DNA of 64,000 bases from Labilithrix sp. (GCA_019637175.1 JAHBWD010000005.1:158131-222130); one strand, 5' to 3'; shown: positions 17,213 to 27,205, counted from the first letter of the stretch. Notes: generated by a model not told the origin, from the letters alone. Program-made: numbers and translations.

Positions 17213-20200
17213 TCACGGCGCGACGGTGAACACGCCGCCGATCGGGCGGATGGCGACGTCCCAGGTGCGGTTCGTCGGCGTCGCCCACACGGGGTTGCTG
17301 AACGCGAGGCGCTCGATGCACTTGCCGCGGCGCTGCTGATCGAGCGCGTCGGCCGACGTGCCGTCGCACACGGCGGACGAGAGCGTCTTCGTTCGCGCGA
17401 ACGCGCGGAAGTACCAGCGGTCCGGCGTCGCGGGCGCCTCGAAGACGTAGCTCGTCGTCGAGGGCGTGTTGCACGTGATCTCGCACCGGTCGAGGAAGCC
17501 GGGCTTGTTGCACCAGACGTTGCCTTTGCAGACCTCTTGGCCGTACGTGACGACCGTCTTCGCGACGCCGACCGGGAAGCTCGACGCGCTCAGCGTGATG
17601 CGGCGGCGACCCCAGTACGGCGAGCCGCCGACCACGTAGTCCGCGCTCGTCGGGACGATGCGGAGCAGACCCGTCGGGTCCGCCGCGTAGCCGTCGGCGA
17701 GCATGCGACGCACGACGTTGCTCGGATCCTTGTAGAGGTTCGGATCGAGCGCGCCGCTCTTCGTCTGCGAGTTGTGGATGCCGTGGTTCTGCGGCGCGTA
17801 CACGAGCGTGCGATCGCTCGCGGCGTGGCTGACGCCGACGTACACGTCGAGGCTATCGACGGCCTGGAACTCGGGGGTCGACTTCCACTCGACGATGAGG
17901 CTGACGGTGCCGTTGCCGAAGTCGGTGATGCCGCCCATCGGGACGTCTCCGTCGTCGATGACGCCGTTGTTGTTCTTGTCGATCGCGATGCGGATGGCCG
18001 GACCGTCCGTGACCGAGAAGTCGCCGCTCGCGAGCGCGCTCGTGACCTGACCTTGACCGAGCGCGCCGATCGAGCTCCCGTCCGGCGCGAGGATCGACTC
18101 CGGTCGCGTCGTGCCGACGTTGACGAGGTTGCGCGGCTTGCCGAGCGCCGTGTCGACGATGTTCGACGTGCCGGTGAGACGGCCCTCGCGACGGTAGTTC
18201 CAATCGCCGTGGGCGTCGGAGCCGCCGGCCATGAACACGCGGCGCGGCTTCCCTGCGAGCCACGTGAGGTTCGACGTCTGCGAAGGACGGATCCCCCACT
18301 GGAGCATCTTGTCCCACGCGAAGAGACCGTCGTGGAGATCGCGGTACTCGTTCTTCGGCGCCTTGCCACGCCACTTGCCGTATTTCGGCTCGCCGGCGTT
18401 GCCGACCGTGGGGAAGCCCGGACTCTCGGGGCTCGACTCGAGTCGCGAGTCTTCGTTCCAGAGCTGGAGCCCGAGGATGACCGGCGAATCGAACGCGGTC
18501 TTCAGCTGCACGTCCGAGTACGGCACGATGTCGGGGCCGAGGCGGCCGAAGTCGCTCCCGCTCGCGGCGTCGACGGGATGCGCGAGGAAGGCGTAGCCCT
18601 TGCCCGCCATCGTGTTCTGGAAGTTGTTGGGGTTGAGGATGTCCTTCAGGCGTTGCGTCGCGCCGCCGTAGCTCGAGGTGCGGCTCGCGACGAACATGTC
18701 GTTGCGCGTGCCGTCGGAGGGCAGCCACACGAGGTGCTGCCGCGCGAAGAAGCGCTCGATGAGACCCTGGAGATCCTTGAGCAGATAGCGACCGCCCTCC
18801 GACGCCCGCTCGGTCAGCGCGAGCGTCGCGCCGCCGGGGCACGTGTCGGCGGTCGTGTAACGACCGAGCGCGAGGAGCTCGGCGGGCAGCTTCGTGCACG
18901 ACTCGGCCCAGCGATACGCGCGACCATTGCCGTACATCAAGCTGCCGCTCGTGCGCTCGGCTTCGCTGATCTCGGGCACGACGTCGACCTCGCCGCCGAG
19001 GAAGATGCGCGAGGGTCGCGTGCCTCCGGCGAAGGCGCGCATCACCTGCGCGTTCGCGCCGGTGCTCGGCGTGTTGAGCCACGCGCGCAGCGCGCTGAAG
19101 CGCTGCTGGTTCATGTCGCGCGCGGCCTCGACGCTCGCGAGCACGTTGAAGCCGGAGAGCTTCTTGTTGACGAGGTCGACGGCCCAGCGCTCGAGGACTC
19201 CGGGCACGTACGGAATGTCCGGCACCGTGTCGATGAAGATCGGATCCATGTCGGTGACCTGCCCCGAGTCGCTCGCGTGATCGGTCGCGAAGACGAAGTC
19301 GAGGCCCATCGCGCGCATCGCCTGCAGCGTGGGGCGGTACGCGTACGCCGATTCGCCTTCGTTGTCGGTGCCCTGCGAGTGATAGTGGAGATCGCCGTAG
19401 ACGTAGCCGTCGCCGAAGCGGGGCAGGGCGTCGCCGAGGTGGACCTTCACGCGATCGCCGAAGACGACTCGGTCGGACGAATTCGCGCAGGTCTTGCCGC
19501 TCTTCGCGAAGCTGGCGGAGACGTAGAGCTCGACGTCGTCACCGCTGCGCACGGGGCTGAAGCCGCTCGCGTAGGACCCCGTCGTCACGAGCTGTTGCGG
19601 CACGTAGGCGAGCGTCGCGTGCCACTCGGCCGACGTGCCGGCGTTCAGCACGTTCGCGCAGTTCTCGCCGGCCCACTGGCGGCACACGCGATGGTTCGCC
19701 GCGACGTCGGAGCTGGCCGGCCACTTGTCGCTCCGCTCGATCTCGCGGATCGCCGGCGAGCTCGCCGCGTAGTACGTGATGAGCTTCCACTCCTTCGGGT
19801 AGAGGCTCCGATCGAACGGCTCGTTGCGCGTCTTGCCGTCGCTCCAGGCTTCGTCGACGGTGACGCCGCAGAACTCGCCGTAGGGCTTCGCGGTTTCGGC
19901 GTCTCGCTGCATGCTCGCGTCGTGCAGGCTGATGACGATCGGGATCGGCGGGTAGACGTTCGACATCACGTTCGCGTCGGAGCCGATGGGCTCGAGACGC
20001 CACGGCGCGTCGATCGCGGTGTCGGCGCCGCCCATCACGCTGGCGATCGCGCTCGTCGTCGTGCCGAGGTTCTCTTCGGGTTGCGGTGAAGGAGGTGACG
20101 TCTCGGGGTCCTCGTCCATCGGCGCGCCGCAGCCGGCGGCGGCGGCGAGGGTGGCCAACGAAACGACGGAGACGAGCGAGCGGAGGAGGCGCGTACGCAT
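17213..20200 (-). CDS. exported PHP-type metal-dependent hydrolase, lipoprotein
   Basis: 995 aa. ATG 20200 begins a signal peptide with lipobox 'AAGC' (Cys24). Key residues: 'DLHYHSQG' (His272, His274), 'FATDHASD' (His308) and 'GGSDAHGDW' (His664), with 'FLAHPVD' between. These are the metal-ligand motifs of the PHP/CehA-McbA phosphoesterase group, here split by about 350 residues. The C-terminal third has beta-rich segments including 'AIDKNNNGVIDDGD', an EF-hand-like Ca-binding loop. Substrate unknown; a phosphoester or carbamate/amide bond in the envelope is likely. It lies alone after the lipoprotein pair, with 216 bp upstream containing (CG)n tracts. Confidence 0.75.
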   Translation of the reverse strand: MRTRLLRSLVSVVSLATLAAAAGCGAPMDEDPETSPPSPQPEENLGTTTSAIASVMGGADTAIDAPWRLEPIGSDANVMSNVYPPIPIVISLHDASMQRDAETAKPYGEFCGVTVDEAWSDGKTRNEPFDRSLYPKEWKLITYYAASSPAIREIERSDKWPASSDVAANHRVCRQWAGENCANVLNAGTSAEWHATLAYVPQQLVTTGSYASGFSPVRSGDDVELYVSASFAKSGKTCANSSDRVVFGDRVKVHLGDALPRFGDGYVYGDLHYHSQGTDNEGESAYAYRPTLQAMRAMGLDFVFATDHASDSGQVTDMDPIFIDTVPDIPYVPGVLERWAVDLVNKKLSGFNVLASVEAARDMNQQRFSALRAWLNTPSTGANAQVMRAFAGGTRPSRIFLGGEVDVVPEISEAERTSGSLMYGNGRAYRWAESCTKLPAELLALGRYTTADTCPGGATLALTERASEGGRYLLKDLQGLIERFFARQHLVWLPSDGTRNDMFVASRTSSYGGATQRLKDILNPNNFQNTMAGKGYAFLAHPVDAASGSDFGRLGPDIVPYSDVQLKTAFDSPVILGLQLWNEDSRLESSPESPGFPTVGNAGEPKYGKWRGKAPKNEYRDLHDGLFAWDKMLQWGIRPSQTSNLTWLAGKPRRVFMAGGSDAHGDWNYRREGRLTGTSNIVDTALGKPRNLVNVGTTRPESILAPDGSSIGALGQGQVTSALASGDFSVTDGPAIRIAIDKNNNGVIDDGDVPMGGITDFGNGTVSLIVEWKSTPEFQAVDSLDVYVGVSHAASDRTLVYAPQNHGIHNSQTKSGALDPNLYKDPSNVVRRMLADGYAADPTGLLRIVPTSADYVVGGSPYWGRRRITLSASSFPVGVAKTVVTYGQEVCKGNVWCNKPGFLDRCEITCNTPSTTSYVFEAPATPDRWYFRAFARTKTLSSAVCDGTSADALDQQRRGKCIERLAFSNPVWATPTNRTWDVAIRPIGGVFTVAP

Positions 20201-20309
20201 GGTGGTCCGCGCGCTCCTGCAACCGACGGGCCGAACACCCGTCACGACGAGAGGCGCGCTTTCGTCGAAGATCCAGGGGTTACCGTCGTCGAGCCGGTGT
20301 TCGGTCGTC

Positions 20310-20341
20310 GCGCGCGCGCGCCGACGCGTCGCGCGCGCGCT
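20310..20341. repeat. alternating (CG)n tracts around a 10-bp palindrome
   Basis: Two (CG) runs of about ten bases flank the palindrome CGACGCGTCG in the gap upstream of the PHP-type gene. Such tracts could form a hairpin (terminator of the upstream lipoprotein pair) or Z-DNA. A similar pair lies at about 36165-36200 before another lipoprotein gene. Biological role unproven. Confidence 0.35.
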
Positions 20342-20416
20342 GTGACGCCTGCGGGAAAGACGAGTGCTCTGCGTGCGTCGCGAGCGCGAGGGGAGGCCGC
20401 GCGCGGCCCGGAGCCG

Positions 20417-22471
20417 TCAGGGCAACACGCCCTCGAGCTTGGCGTCGAGCACGAGGAAGCCGTTACGGTACGCGACCCTCCGATTGAGGCCCGTCTTCAA
20501 CGCGAGCCCGGTCAGGCTCGGCGCCACGCTCGCGATCGCGTCGAGCGAGGGGAGGGGCAGCTTGATCGCGAGGCCGCTCGTGATGCCGTCGCGGAGCTTC
20601 GGCCATAGGTCTTTGGCGAGCAGATCTCGGACGACTTGCGGCTTGAAGAGCGTCTCGGCCGGCGGCTCCTTGATCGTCCACACGGTCACCTCGGGCACGT
20701 CGGCGAGCTTCAGGCGCAGCGTGTCGTCGGCGAGCGTGACGCTGAGGCCCGCTTCCATCAGCACGCCCAGGCGGCCCTGCGCCTCGTCGCCGCCTGGGAC
20801 GAGCTCGAGCTCGCCGAGCGACACCACGAGATCGTCCGTCTCGCCCTGGCGCGGCAGGCGCACGATCGGCGGGAGGCGCCCCGAGACCTTGACGGGAAGC
20901 GAATCGGACCTCGGGATCTCGAGCAGCCCCGAGTTCCACAGGTTGTGAAGCAGCCCGTTGAGCAGCGCGAGGCGTACGCCGAGCTGCGCCCGCGGCGACG
21001 CGAAGTGCGCGTCGGCGGCGCTCGTGTCGACCAGCGCGACGCCGCGCGACGCAGGGAACACGGCGGTCTCGCGATCCGTCTTCACCGCGAGCGCCAGCTT
21101 CGCGCGCAGCGAGTCGAGCGCCACGAGATCGATCGCGTCGAGGTGTCCGTCGAGCGTGAGCGCCACCTTCGGCAGCGGCGCGGCGTCGACGTCGAAAGAC
21201 TTGTTCGCGAGCGCGGTGTCGAGGCTCTCGAACACGCTCTCGAACGCTTGCGGCAGCGATCCTTGCAGCGCGCCCGCGAGCGCGCTCTTCAACATCTGCT
21301 CGACGGTCGTCCGCAGAAAGCCCGCCGCCAACGCGAAGATCGCGTTGGCTTGCGGATCGGTGAACTTTCCCGTCGCCGTCTCGAGCGCCACCTCGAACGT
21401 TCCCACCGTGACGACCACCGGCGCCGCCGGCGAGGCCTTCTTGATCGTCGCGTGCGCGTAGGCGGCGAGCGACGCGTCGAGCCCGCCGTTCAAGCTGACC
21501 GTCGAGCCCGCGAGATCCAGCGAGCCCGTCGTGCCGAGCGACAGCTTGCCGACGCGCACGAACAGATCCAGTCCGTCGCCGGCGAGCTCCGTCTCCACGC
21601 GCACGTCGGTCGCCTTCGCCGAGGTCACGGTCAGATCGACGCCGCTCTCCGCGATGAGCGGGTTCGGGAGCATCGACATGATGTTCATCCCGGCGACGAC
21701 GCGCGTCACGACGTCGGCCATGTCGGGCAGCGTGACCGGGCGCGGCGCGTCGAGCGGCACCGCCGTTCCGTCGTCGAAGAAGCGCTGACCGAGATCGAGC
21801 ACGATCGCGTCCGGCGACGAGAACGCGGGCGCGCCCTTCGCGTCGACGGCGGGCGCGTACGCGGCGCCGAACGCCACGTCGAGCTCGCGCCGTACCTCGG
21901 GATCTTCGCCGTTGTCGGCCGAAACGACGAGGTGATTCACGCCGAACGTCGCGGCGACCTCGGTCTTGAAGGTGCCGTCGGGCGCGACCGCCGCAGGAGC
22001 GCCGTTGACGAAGACCTTGGTCGTCGGCCCCGTCGTCGTTCCTGCGACCGTGAACGTCGACTTGCCGTCGCCGCCGAGCTCGGCGCCCGGCTGCGGCGTC
22101 GTCAACACGAGGGGAGGGGCGCCGGGCGACACCTTGATGCGCGCGCGCCCGCACACGGTCGCGGCGTCGACCGCGCACGCCGTGAAGGTGACGCTCCCGA
22201 TCTCGTTCAGCGTGAACGCGCCGGCGTCATCGACCGGCGTCGCGACGTTCGCCGGATCCGACGTCCACGTGACCTTCGCGTCGCGGAGCTCGGTACCCGC
22301 GGCGTCGGTGACGGTCGCGGTCAGCGAGACCCGGCTCTTGACGGGATAGAACGCGAGCTCCGGATCGAGACGAACGACGACGCCGGACGCCGCGGATCCG
22401 CTCTCGTCACTGCCGCATCCGGCGACGAGAAGAAGAACGGCGAGGAACGAGCCGAAGAGCGCCCTCTTCAT
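20417..22471 (-). CDS. Ig-like lipoprotein with possible TULIP/BPI-like lipid-binding region (paralogue 2)
   Basis: 684 aa. Start ATG 22471 overlaps the upstream stop (ATGA), so the two genes are translationally coupled. Lipobox 'LVAGC' (Cys19). Domains: bacterial Ig-like (about 30-115), a second beta-sandwich of the glucodextranase-B/Ig type (about 118-200, 'TKVFVNGAPAAVAPDGTF'), then about 480 residues rich in long amphipathic strands and helices with 'LNGLLHNLWNSGLLEI' and 'LPLPSLDAI'. The last region is clearly homologous to the upstream protein. Its alternation of strands with Pro-rich turns recalls BPI/TULIP lipid-binding barrels. That fold call is inference. Confidence 0.7.
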   Translation of the reverse strand: MKRALFGSFLAVLLLVAGCGSDESGSAASGVVVRLDPELAFYPVKSRVSLTATVTDAAGTELRDAKVTWTSDPANVATPVDDAGAFTLNEIGSVTFTACAVDAATVCGRARIKVSPGAPPLVLTTPQPGAELGGDGKSTFTVAGTTTGPTTKVFVNGAPAAVAPDGTFKTEVAATFGVNHLVVSADNGEDPEVRRELDVAFGAAYAPAVDAKGAPAFSSPDAIVLDLGQRFFDDGTAVPLDAPRPVTLPDMADVVTRVVAGMNIMSMLPNPLIAESGVDLTVTSAKATDVRVETELAGDGLDLFVRVGKLSLGTTGSLDLAGSTVSLNGGLDASLAAYAHATIKKASPAAPVVVTVGTFEVALETATGKFTDPQANAIFALAAGFLRTTVEQMLKSALAGALQGSLPQAFESVFESLDTALANKSFDVDAAPLPKVALTLDGHLDAIDLVALDSLRAKLALAVKTDRETAVFPASRGVALVDTSAADAHFASPRAQLGVRLALLNGLLHNLWNSGLLEIPRSDSLPVKVSGRLPPIVRLPRQGETDDLVVSLGELELVPGGDEAQGRLGVLMEAGLSVTLADDTLRLKLADVPEVTVWTIKEPPAETLFKPQVVRDLLAKDLWPKLRDGITSGLAIKLPLPSLDAIASVAPSLTGLALKTGLNRRVAYRNGFLVLDAKLEGVLP

Positions 22472-25167
22472 TGGATCCCCAGCTGGCTGGTGAGGCGGAA
22501 GCTCCGTGGCCCGAATCCGAGCGCGGGGTTCACGAGTCCGAGCCTCCCCGGTGGGATGCCGTAGGTCGTGAGGCTCGGCGGGAGCGTGAACGACGGGATG
22601 GGCAAGGCCGGGAGCGCATCGTTGAGCGACTGATCGATGACCTTCTGGAGGAGCGTCTGGAGCATCGACGTGAGCACGGCGTTCGTCGACGCGTCGAGCG
22701 ACACGTCGCCGGTCGAGAAGTGCATCTCGGTGATGACGAAGCTCCCGAACTTGAGATCGTTGGCGACGAGCGATGGCGTCGACGTCGCGCGCGCGCCGAG
22801 CGCCACGCGGAGCGGCGGGAGCGCGTTGCCGCCTGCGTCGGTCCCGCCGAAGAGGCCCGGGTAGGTGACGGCGAGCTGCATCGCGCCGAGCGAGAGCTCG
22901 ACGGCGTTGCCGCTCATCGTCGCGACGGGCGGCAGCAGCGTGGTCACGCGGATCCCTGCGCCCGCGGGCAGCCCGTTGCCGAGCTGGGCCCCGGTGAGCG
23001 TCGCGTTGAACATGCCGCCGCGCCAGAGCGCGTGGAGCGCCTGGTCGAACACGCCCACGTGGATCGCGACGCCCGCGGTGCTCGGTGAGCTGACGGGCAG
23101 ATCGTCGAGCACCGTTCCGGTGGGAATGGGCACGCCGAGCGACGGCAGCGCCTGGCCCGCCGGCGCCGTGAGCCTGCTCGAGAGGCCCACGAGCATGCGC
23201 GAGGTCGTCGTCGACACGCTCGAGAACCCGACGCCGAACGACAGCGGGATCGTCCCTGCGCCGTCGAGCTTCGGGACGTTGAACGACGTCCCGAGCGTCG
23301 AGATGTCGAGCCCCGAGAGGACGCCGTCGAGCACCGCGTTGAAGTTGTTGGTGATGTAGTTCGTCACCAGCGTTCGCACGGTGTTCTGAAGCGTGCCTTG
23401 GGCGAGGGGCACGAGGATGTTGTTGATGATCCAGCCGTCGACGCCGTTGAACGACGTGCTCACGCTGCCGACGCCCGTGACGACCGAGCCGGGCCGCACC
23501 GAGCCTCGCAGCTTGCCGCCCGAGAGCGACGTGTCGATGATCATCGTCACGTCGAGGTACGAGAACGTCGCCCAGCCCGTCGTGTCGTACGGGATGGGCC
23601 CCACGGCGCCCCAGACGCGCATGTTCACGCCGACGTTCGGCACGCGGACGCGAGCCTGAAGCCCTCCGTTCACGAGGGTCACGTCGACGACCTGCGGGCC
23701 CGGGAGGCTCAGCGATCGGTATTCGACGCCGGAGCTGTACCAGCAGATGCAGCCGAGGAACGTGCACGTCTGCGAGTCGCACGCCCGTGGCTTCAGCGGG
23801 TTCGCTGCCCTGAGCCCCGCGTCGATCGTGCTGGCCAGGCCCGCGCTGTTCGCGACCCTGTAGAGGATGTCGCCGAACGAGCTGACGGCGCCCGCGCGCC
23901 CGCCGTCGTCGACCGCGGTCTGCGTGAGCTTCAGATCGACGGTGTCGGCGTAGAGCCCGGTCTCGGTCGCCCATTGATTGGCGACGAGGAACGAGCACGT
24001 GCGCGTCGTCTGCGCGCCGTTCGGGCTGGTGGCGACGATGTTCGCGAAGTTGATGCCGAAGCGCGTCGTGAGCGGCGCCGAGAACGTGTCGCCGGCGAGG
24101 TTCGCGGTCGCGCCGTTGACCTTCACGCTCGTGACGCCGTTCGGGCTGTTGACGCTCCCGCTGAAGGCGATGGTCGAGCCGGGCGCTGCGTTGAGCATCG
24201 CGCCGTCGACCGGGCTGTTGCACTCGATCGTGGGGCCGTTGCCGTCGACCTCGATCTCGACCTGGGCCACGAGCGGCGCTCCCGTCACCGTGGGCGGCAT
24301 GACAGTCGCGGAGAGCGTGTAGAAGCCGTTGGCGCGGTACTGGAAGTGGTTCAAGCCCAGCGTCGAGCTCGCGCTCGGCGTGCTGCCGTAGTGCGTCGGA
24401 GCGTTGACGACGGGGTTGTTGTACTGGTCGGCCACGCGCGTCTCGACCGTGACGACCGATCCGATCGGATAGACGACCTTCAGCGGGGTCGGCGAGATGA
24501 CGAGCGTCGCCGGCTTGCCGGCGACGACTTCGATCGGCACGGCGTGCGTCGCCGCGCCGGGGAGCTCGCAGGCGAGATCGTAGATGCCGGCGTGCGTGAA
24601 GGTGCCCTTCAGGCCGGCGATGACGTTCCCGGCGTCGGTCGGGGCCGACGTGAGCGACGGCTTCGCGTCGGGGACGACGTTGCCGAACGCGTCGTGCGCG
24701 GTGCACCACGCGGTCACCTCGCCACCGGCGACGAACGACGTCGCGCTGAGCGCGGTGTCGACCGACGCGACGGGCCCCGGGGTGATCGCGATCTGCGCGC
24801 CTGCGTCGTCGCCGACGCCGAGCGACGGAAACGTGCATCTTGCACTTACTTGGCCGGCGCGCGCGGCGATGATCTTGCCGGCGTCGTCTCTCTGCACGGA
24901 GTCGCTCGGCGCGAACACGACGGCCAGCTCGGTGTCTTTGGGGGGCTGAACGGAGGTTCCCTCCGCGTCGACGAGCACGCACGCGACGACGATCTCGTCG
25001 CCGGCAGCGACCGTCGTTGGAGCCGTCGTGCGCGCGCCCGCGAAGACGTTCTGCGTCTGCGGCGCATCCGGCGGCGTGTCGCTGCCGCAGCTCGCCGTGA
25101 GCGCCGCGAAGGCAAAGGCCGCCGCGGAGAGCGCACGACGGGCTCTTCCCGAAACGTCGATGAGCAT
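22468..25167 (-). CDS. Ig-like lipoprotein with possible TULIP/BPI-like lipid-binding region (paralogue 1)
   Basis: 899 aa. ATG 25167 has a strong GGAGGTG ribosome site; an earlier in-frame start lacks one. Signal with lipobox 'LTASC' (Cys27). Three or more Ig-like sandwiches (about 40-330), a glucodextranase-B-like one ('TSVKVNGATANLAGDTF', about 330-400), then the conserved C-terminal region (about 440-899). Shared marks with the downstream protein: 'R/TFG[VI]N', 'FDQALHALWRGGMF', and 'ALPIPSFTLPP' near the end. The pair probably acts together at the outer membrane or cell surface. It is divergent from the TPR gene at 25308. Confidence 0.7.
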   Translation of the reverse strand: MLIDVSGRARRALSAAAFAFAALTASCGSDTPPDAPQTQNVFAGARTTAPTTVAAGDEIVVACVLVDAEGTSVQPPKDTELAVVFAPSDSVQRDDAGKIIAARAGQVSARCTFPSLGVGDDAGAQIAITPGPVASVDTALSATSFVAGGEVTAWCTAHDAFGNVVPDAKPSLTSAPTDAGNVIAGLKGTFTHAGIYDLACELPGAATHAVPIEVVAGKPATLVISPTPLKVVYPIGSVVTVETRVADQYNNPVVNAPTHYGSTPSASSTLGLNHFQYRANGFYTLSATVMPPTVTGAPLVAQVEIEVDGNGPTIECNSPVDGAMLNAAPGSTIAFSGSVNSPNGVTSVKVNGATANLAGDTFSAPLTTRFGINFANIVATSPNGAQTTRTCSFLVANQWATETGLYADTVDLKLTQTAVDDGGRAGAVSSFGDILYRVANSAGLASTIDAGLRAANPLKPRACDSQTCTFLGCICWYSSGVEYRSLSLPGPQVVDVTLVNGGLQARVRVPNVGVNMRVWGAVGPIPYDTTGWATFSYLDVTMIIDTSLSGGKLRGSVRPGSVVTGVGSVSTSFNGVDGWIINNILVPLAQGTLQNTVRTLVTNYITNNFNAVLDGVLSGLDISTLGTSFNVPKLDGAGTIPLSFGVGFSSVSTTTSRMLVGLSSRLTAPAGQALPSLGVPIPTGTVLDDLPVSSPSTAGVAIHVGVFDQALHALWRGGMFNATLTGAQLGNGLPAGAGIRVTTLLPPVATMSGNAVELSLGAMQLAVTYPGLFGGTDAGGNALPPLRVALGARATSTPSLVANDLKFGSFVITEMHFSTGDVSLDASTNAVLTSMLQTLLQKVIDQSLNDALPALPIPSFTLPPSLTTYGIPPGRLGLVNPALGFGPRSFRLTSQLGIQ

Positions 25168-25307
25168 TGCGCCACCTCCGGCTTCTTCGAAGGTTAGCGA
25201 AGTCCTCGGCGCGAGTCGAACGTCGGGTCGCGGCGAGCGCTGCGTCGCTTCGAGCGTCGACCTCACTCGGGATACCGTTCGTTGCGCGGCCGGACTATGG
25301 TGGTCCC

Positions 25308-27167
25308 ATGGATTTCTTGTTCGGCGATCTCACGCCGGCGCCGTTCGCGACGAATGTGTTGGAGGAGCTGCGCGACGCGGTCGAGGTCGCCGCGGCCATC
25401 GCGGATCGAGATCAAGTCATCGTGACGGCCGACGCGCGGCGCGAAGGTCTCAGGAGCGCGGCGAACGCGGATCGGGAGCGCGTCGAACAGCTCGTTCGCT
25501 CCGTGCTCGAGGCGGCGCAAGCCACGGCAGGGCCGGAGGGCTCGCCTTCGGCGTCGCTCGCGACGACGCTCGCCGTGCTCGTGCTCGAGCGGCGCGCGGT
25601 CACCGACGGCGCCATCGACGAGAAGCTCGACGCGGATCTGCGCGCGCTCGAGGCGGAGACGGTCGACGCGCGCGCCGACTACTTCCCGATCCTCGAGAGG
25701 TATCTCCTCTCGCGCGATCCGCCGGGCAGCGTCGTCACCGCGCGCGTCGAGATCGTCGCGACGGCGAAGAAGAAGGACGAGCGAAAGTACAACGCCGTGC
25801 TCGGCGGAAAGTGGAGCGGCCTCGCGTGGTCGACGGAGCTCGACGTGCCCGACGACGGCGCGTGGAGCGAGGCGCTCCGCGCCGGTCGCCTCGTCGAAGG
25901 TCTCTCCGTCGTCGCCCCGTACCTCGCGGGCCTCATCAAGAAGGACGTGAAGCACAAGAAGCAGCGCCTCGATCGCCACGTCGTGACGACGCTCGTCGAC
26001 GACGGAGCGACGTTGCGCGCGGAGCTGCGCACCGAGATCGGCGGGAGCGAGGGCTTCGACGTCGTCGTGACGTCCGACGCGAAGGTGCTGATGGCCAAGG
26101 TCGGCGATCCCGAGGACGCGTCGGTGGGAGCCTTCGAGCTCGAGACGGCCGACGCCGCCTCGATGATCGACTTCGCCTCGAAGCTGCGCGCTGCCGCGCG
26201 CGAGCTCTCGCGGCGCCGGCTCATCGCGGCCACGCTCGACGAGGTGCCGTTCGACGGCAACGACCCGACGTCGCAGCCGAAGCTCGTCGAGCTCGCCGCG
26301 CGCTTCGTGGAGAATGTCGCGCCGACGATCCGCGAGATCGCCTCGCGTTCGCGGTCGGAGACGGAGCTCGTCTTGCGCCGCCTCCTCGATGACGGTCGTC
26401 GCGAGGAGCTCTTCATGCCGAAGGCGCGCATCCAAGAGCTCGTCGAGCCCCTCGACGCCGAGCATCAGCGCCTGTTCGCGTCGGTCATCGAGGCGCTCGG
26501 CGTGCACGGCGAGGCGCGCCAACCGTCGCAGCCCGACACGCTGGTTCGCTCGGAGGTGAGGACCTCCGAGCGGCCCTACGTGCGGCGGCAGTCGGGCGGC
26601 ATGGCGGCGGTCGCTGCTCCGCCCGCGCCGCCTGTGCCGCCTGTGCCGCCTGTGCCACCGAGCGATCCGGTCGTCGAGGTGCTCGAGGTGGCCGAGGTGG
26701 CCGAGGTGAAGGAGGCCGACCCGCCGCAAGAAGCCGCGCCCGCGAGCAAGGTCGACGCGATGGAGGCGCTCGTCGCGACGCTGAAGCACATTCAGTCGAT
26801 CGCGAAGGACGGTCACGTCGACGAAGCGTACCGGCAGTACGCGGCGCTCTTCGCGAGCCAGCCGTTCTTGATGTGCACCCACGAGGATCAGCGCCGCGCG
26901 CTCCGTCTGATGTTCTCCGGCAAGGGGTCGCCTTCGCCGAGCGAGGAGGCGAAGGCCGCCTACAAAGCTTCACTGCCCGTTCTGCAGGCGCTCGTCCTCG
27001 CGCAGCGCGAAGCGGGCGACTACGAGATGCTCGGCATGGCGTACGTCGGTCTCGACGAGCCCGAGAAGGCGACGGGCATCTACAAGAAGGCGCTCGAGAT
27101 CGAGCGCGAGCGCGACCCCGGCTCCGATCTCTGCGGCACGCTCATGCGACGCGTCAGCGAGCTCTGA
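25308..27167 (+). CDS. cytoplasmic protein of unknown function with C-terminal TPR
   Basis: 619 aa, no signal. ATG 25308 precedes the conserved-looking 'MDFLFGDLTPAPFATN' start. The first 400 residues mix helices (coiled-coil-like about 55-130) and strands, with no known motif. Then a Pro-rich linker 'PPVPPVPPVPP' and an acidic 'EVLEVAEVAEV' repeat (about 440-470), then helical pairs with 'YEMLGMAYVGLDEPEKATGIYKKALE' as a clear TPR, split over two helices, near the end. Scaffold or assembly role likely; function unknown. Converges with the S41 protease gene 38 bp away. Confidence 0.7.
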   Translation: MDFLFGDLTPAPFATNVLEELRDAVEVAAAIADRDQVIVTADARREGLRSAANADRERVEQLVRSVLEAAQATAGPEGSPSASLATTLAVLVLERRAVTDGAIDEKLDADLRALEAETVDARADYFPILERYLLSRDPPGSVVTARVEIVATAKKKDERKYNAVLGGKWSGLAWSTELDVPDDGAWSEALRAGRLVEGLSVVAPYLAGLIKKDVKHKKQRLDRHVVTTLVDDGATLRAELRTEIGGSEGFDVVVTSDAKVLMAKVGDPEDASVGAFELETADAASMIDFASKLRAAARELSRRRLIAATLDEVPFDGNDPTSQPKLVELAARFVENVAPTIREIASRSRSETELVLRRLLDDGRREELFMPKARIQELVEPLDAEHQRLFASVIEALGVHGEARQPSQPDTLVRSEVRTSERPYVRRQSGGMAAVAAPPAPPVPPVPPVPPSDPVVEVLEVAEVAEVKEADPPQEAAPASKVDAMEALVATLKHIQSIAKDGHVDEAYRQYAALFASQPFLMCTHEDQRRALRLMFSGKGSPSPSEEAKAAYKASLPVLQALVLAQREAGDYEMLGMAYVGLDEPEKATGIYKKALEIERERDPGSDLCGTLMRRVSEL

Positions 27168-27205
27168 TCCGATCGCGGCGGAGGTGGCGCCCTTCGCGTC
27201 GCGCG

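Noticed and set aside
17189..20089. 966-codon plus-strand ORF
   Set aside because: Shadow of the PHP-type gene: Arg/Ala/Asp-rich, no motifs, caused by G+C-rich third positions.
20636..22564. Plus-strand ORF over the lipoprotein pair
   Set aside because: Antisense shadow without any domain pattern.
26633..26665. Possible tandem repeat or CRISPR-like array
   Set aside because: Three short near-copies code for a Pro-Pro-Val linker; no spacers and no cas genes.
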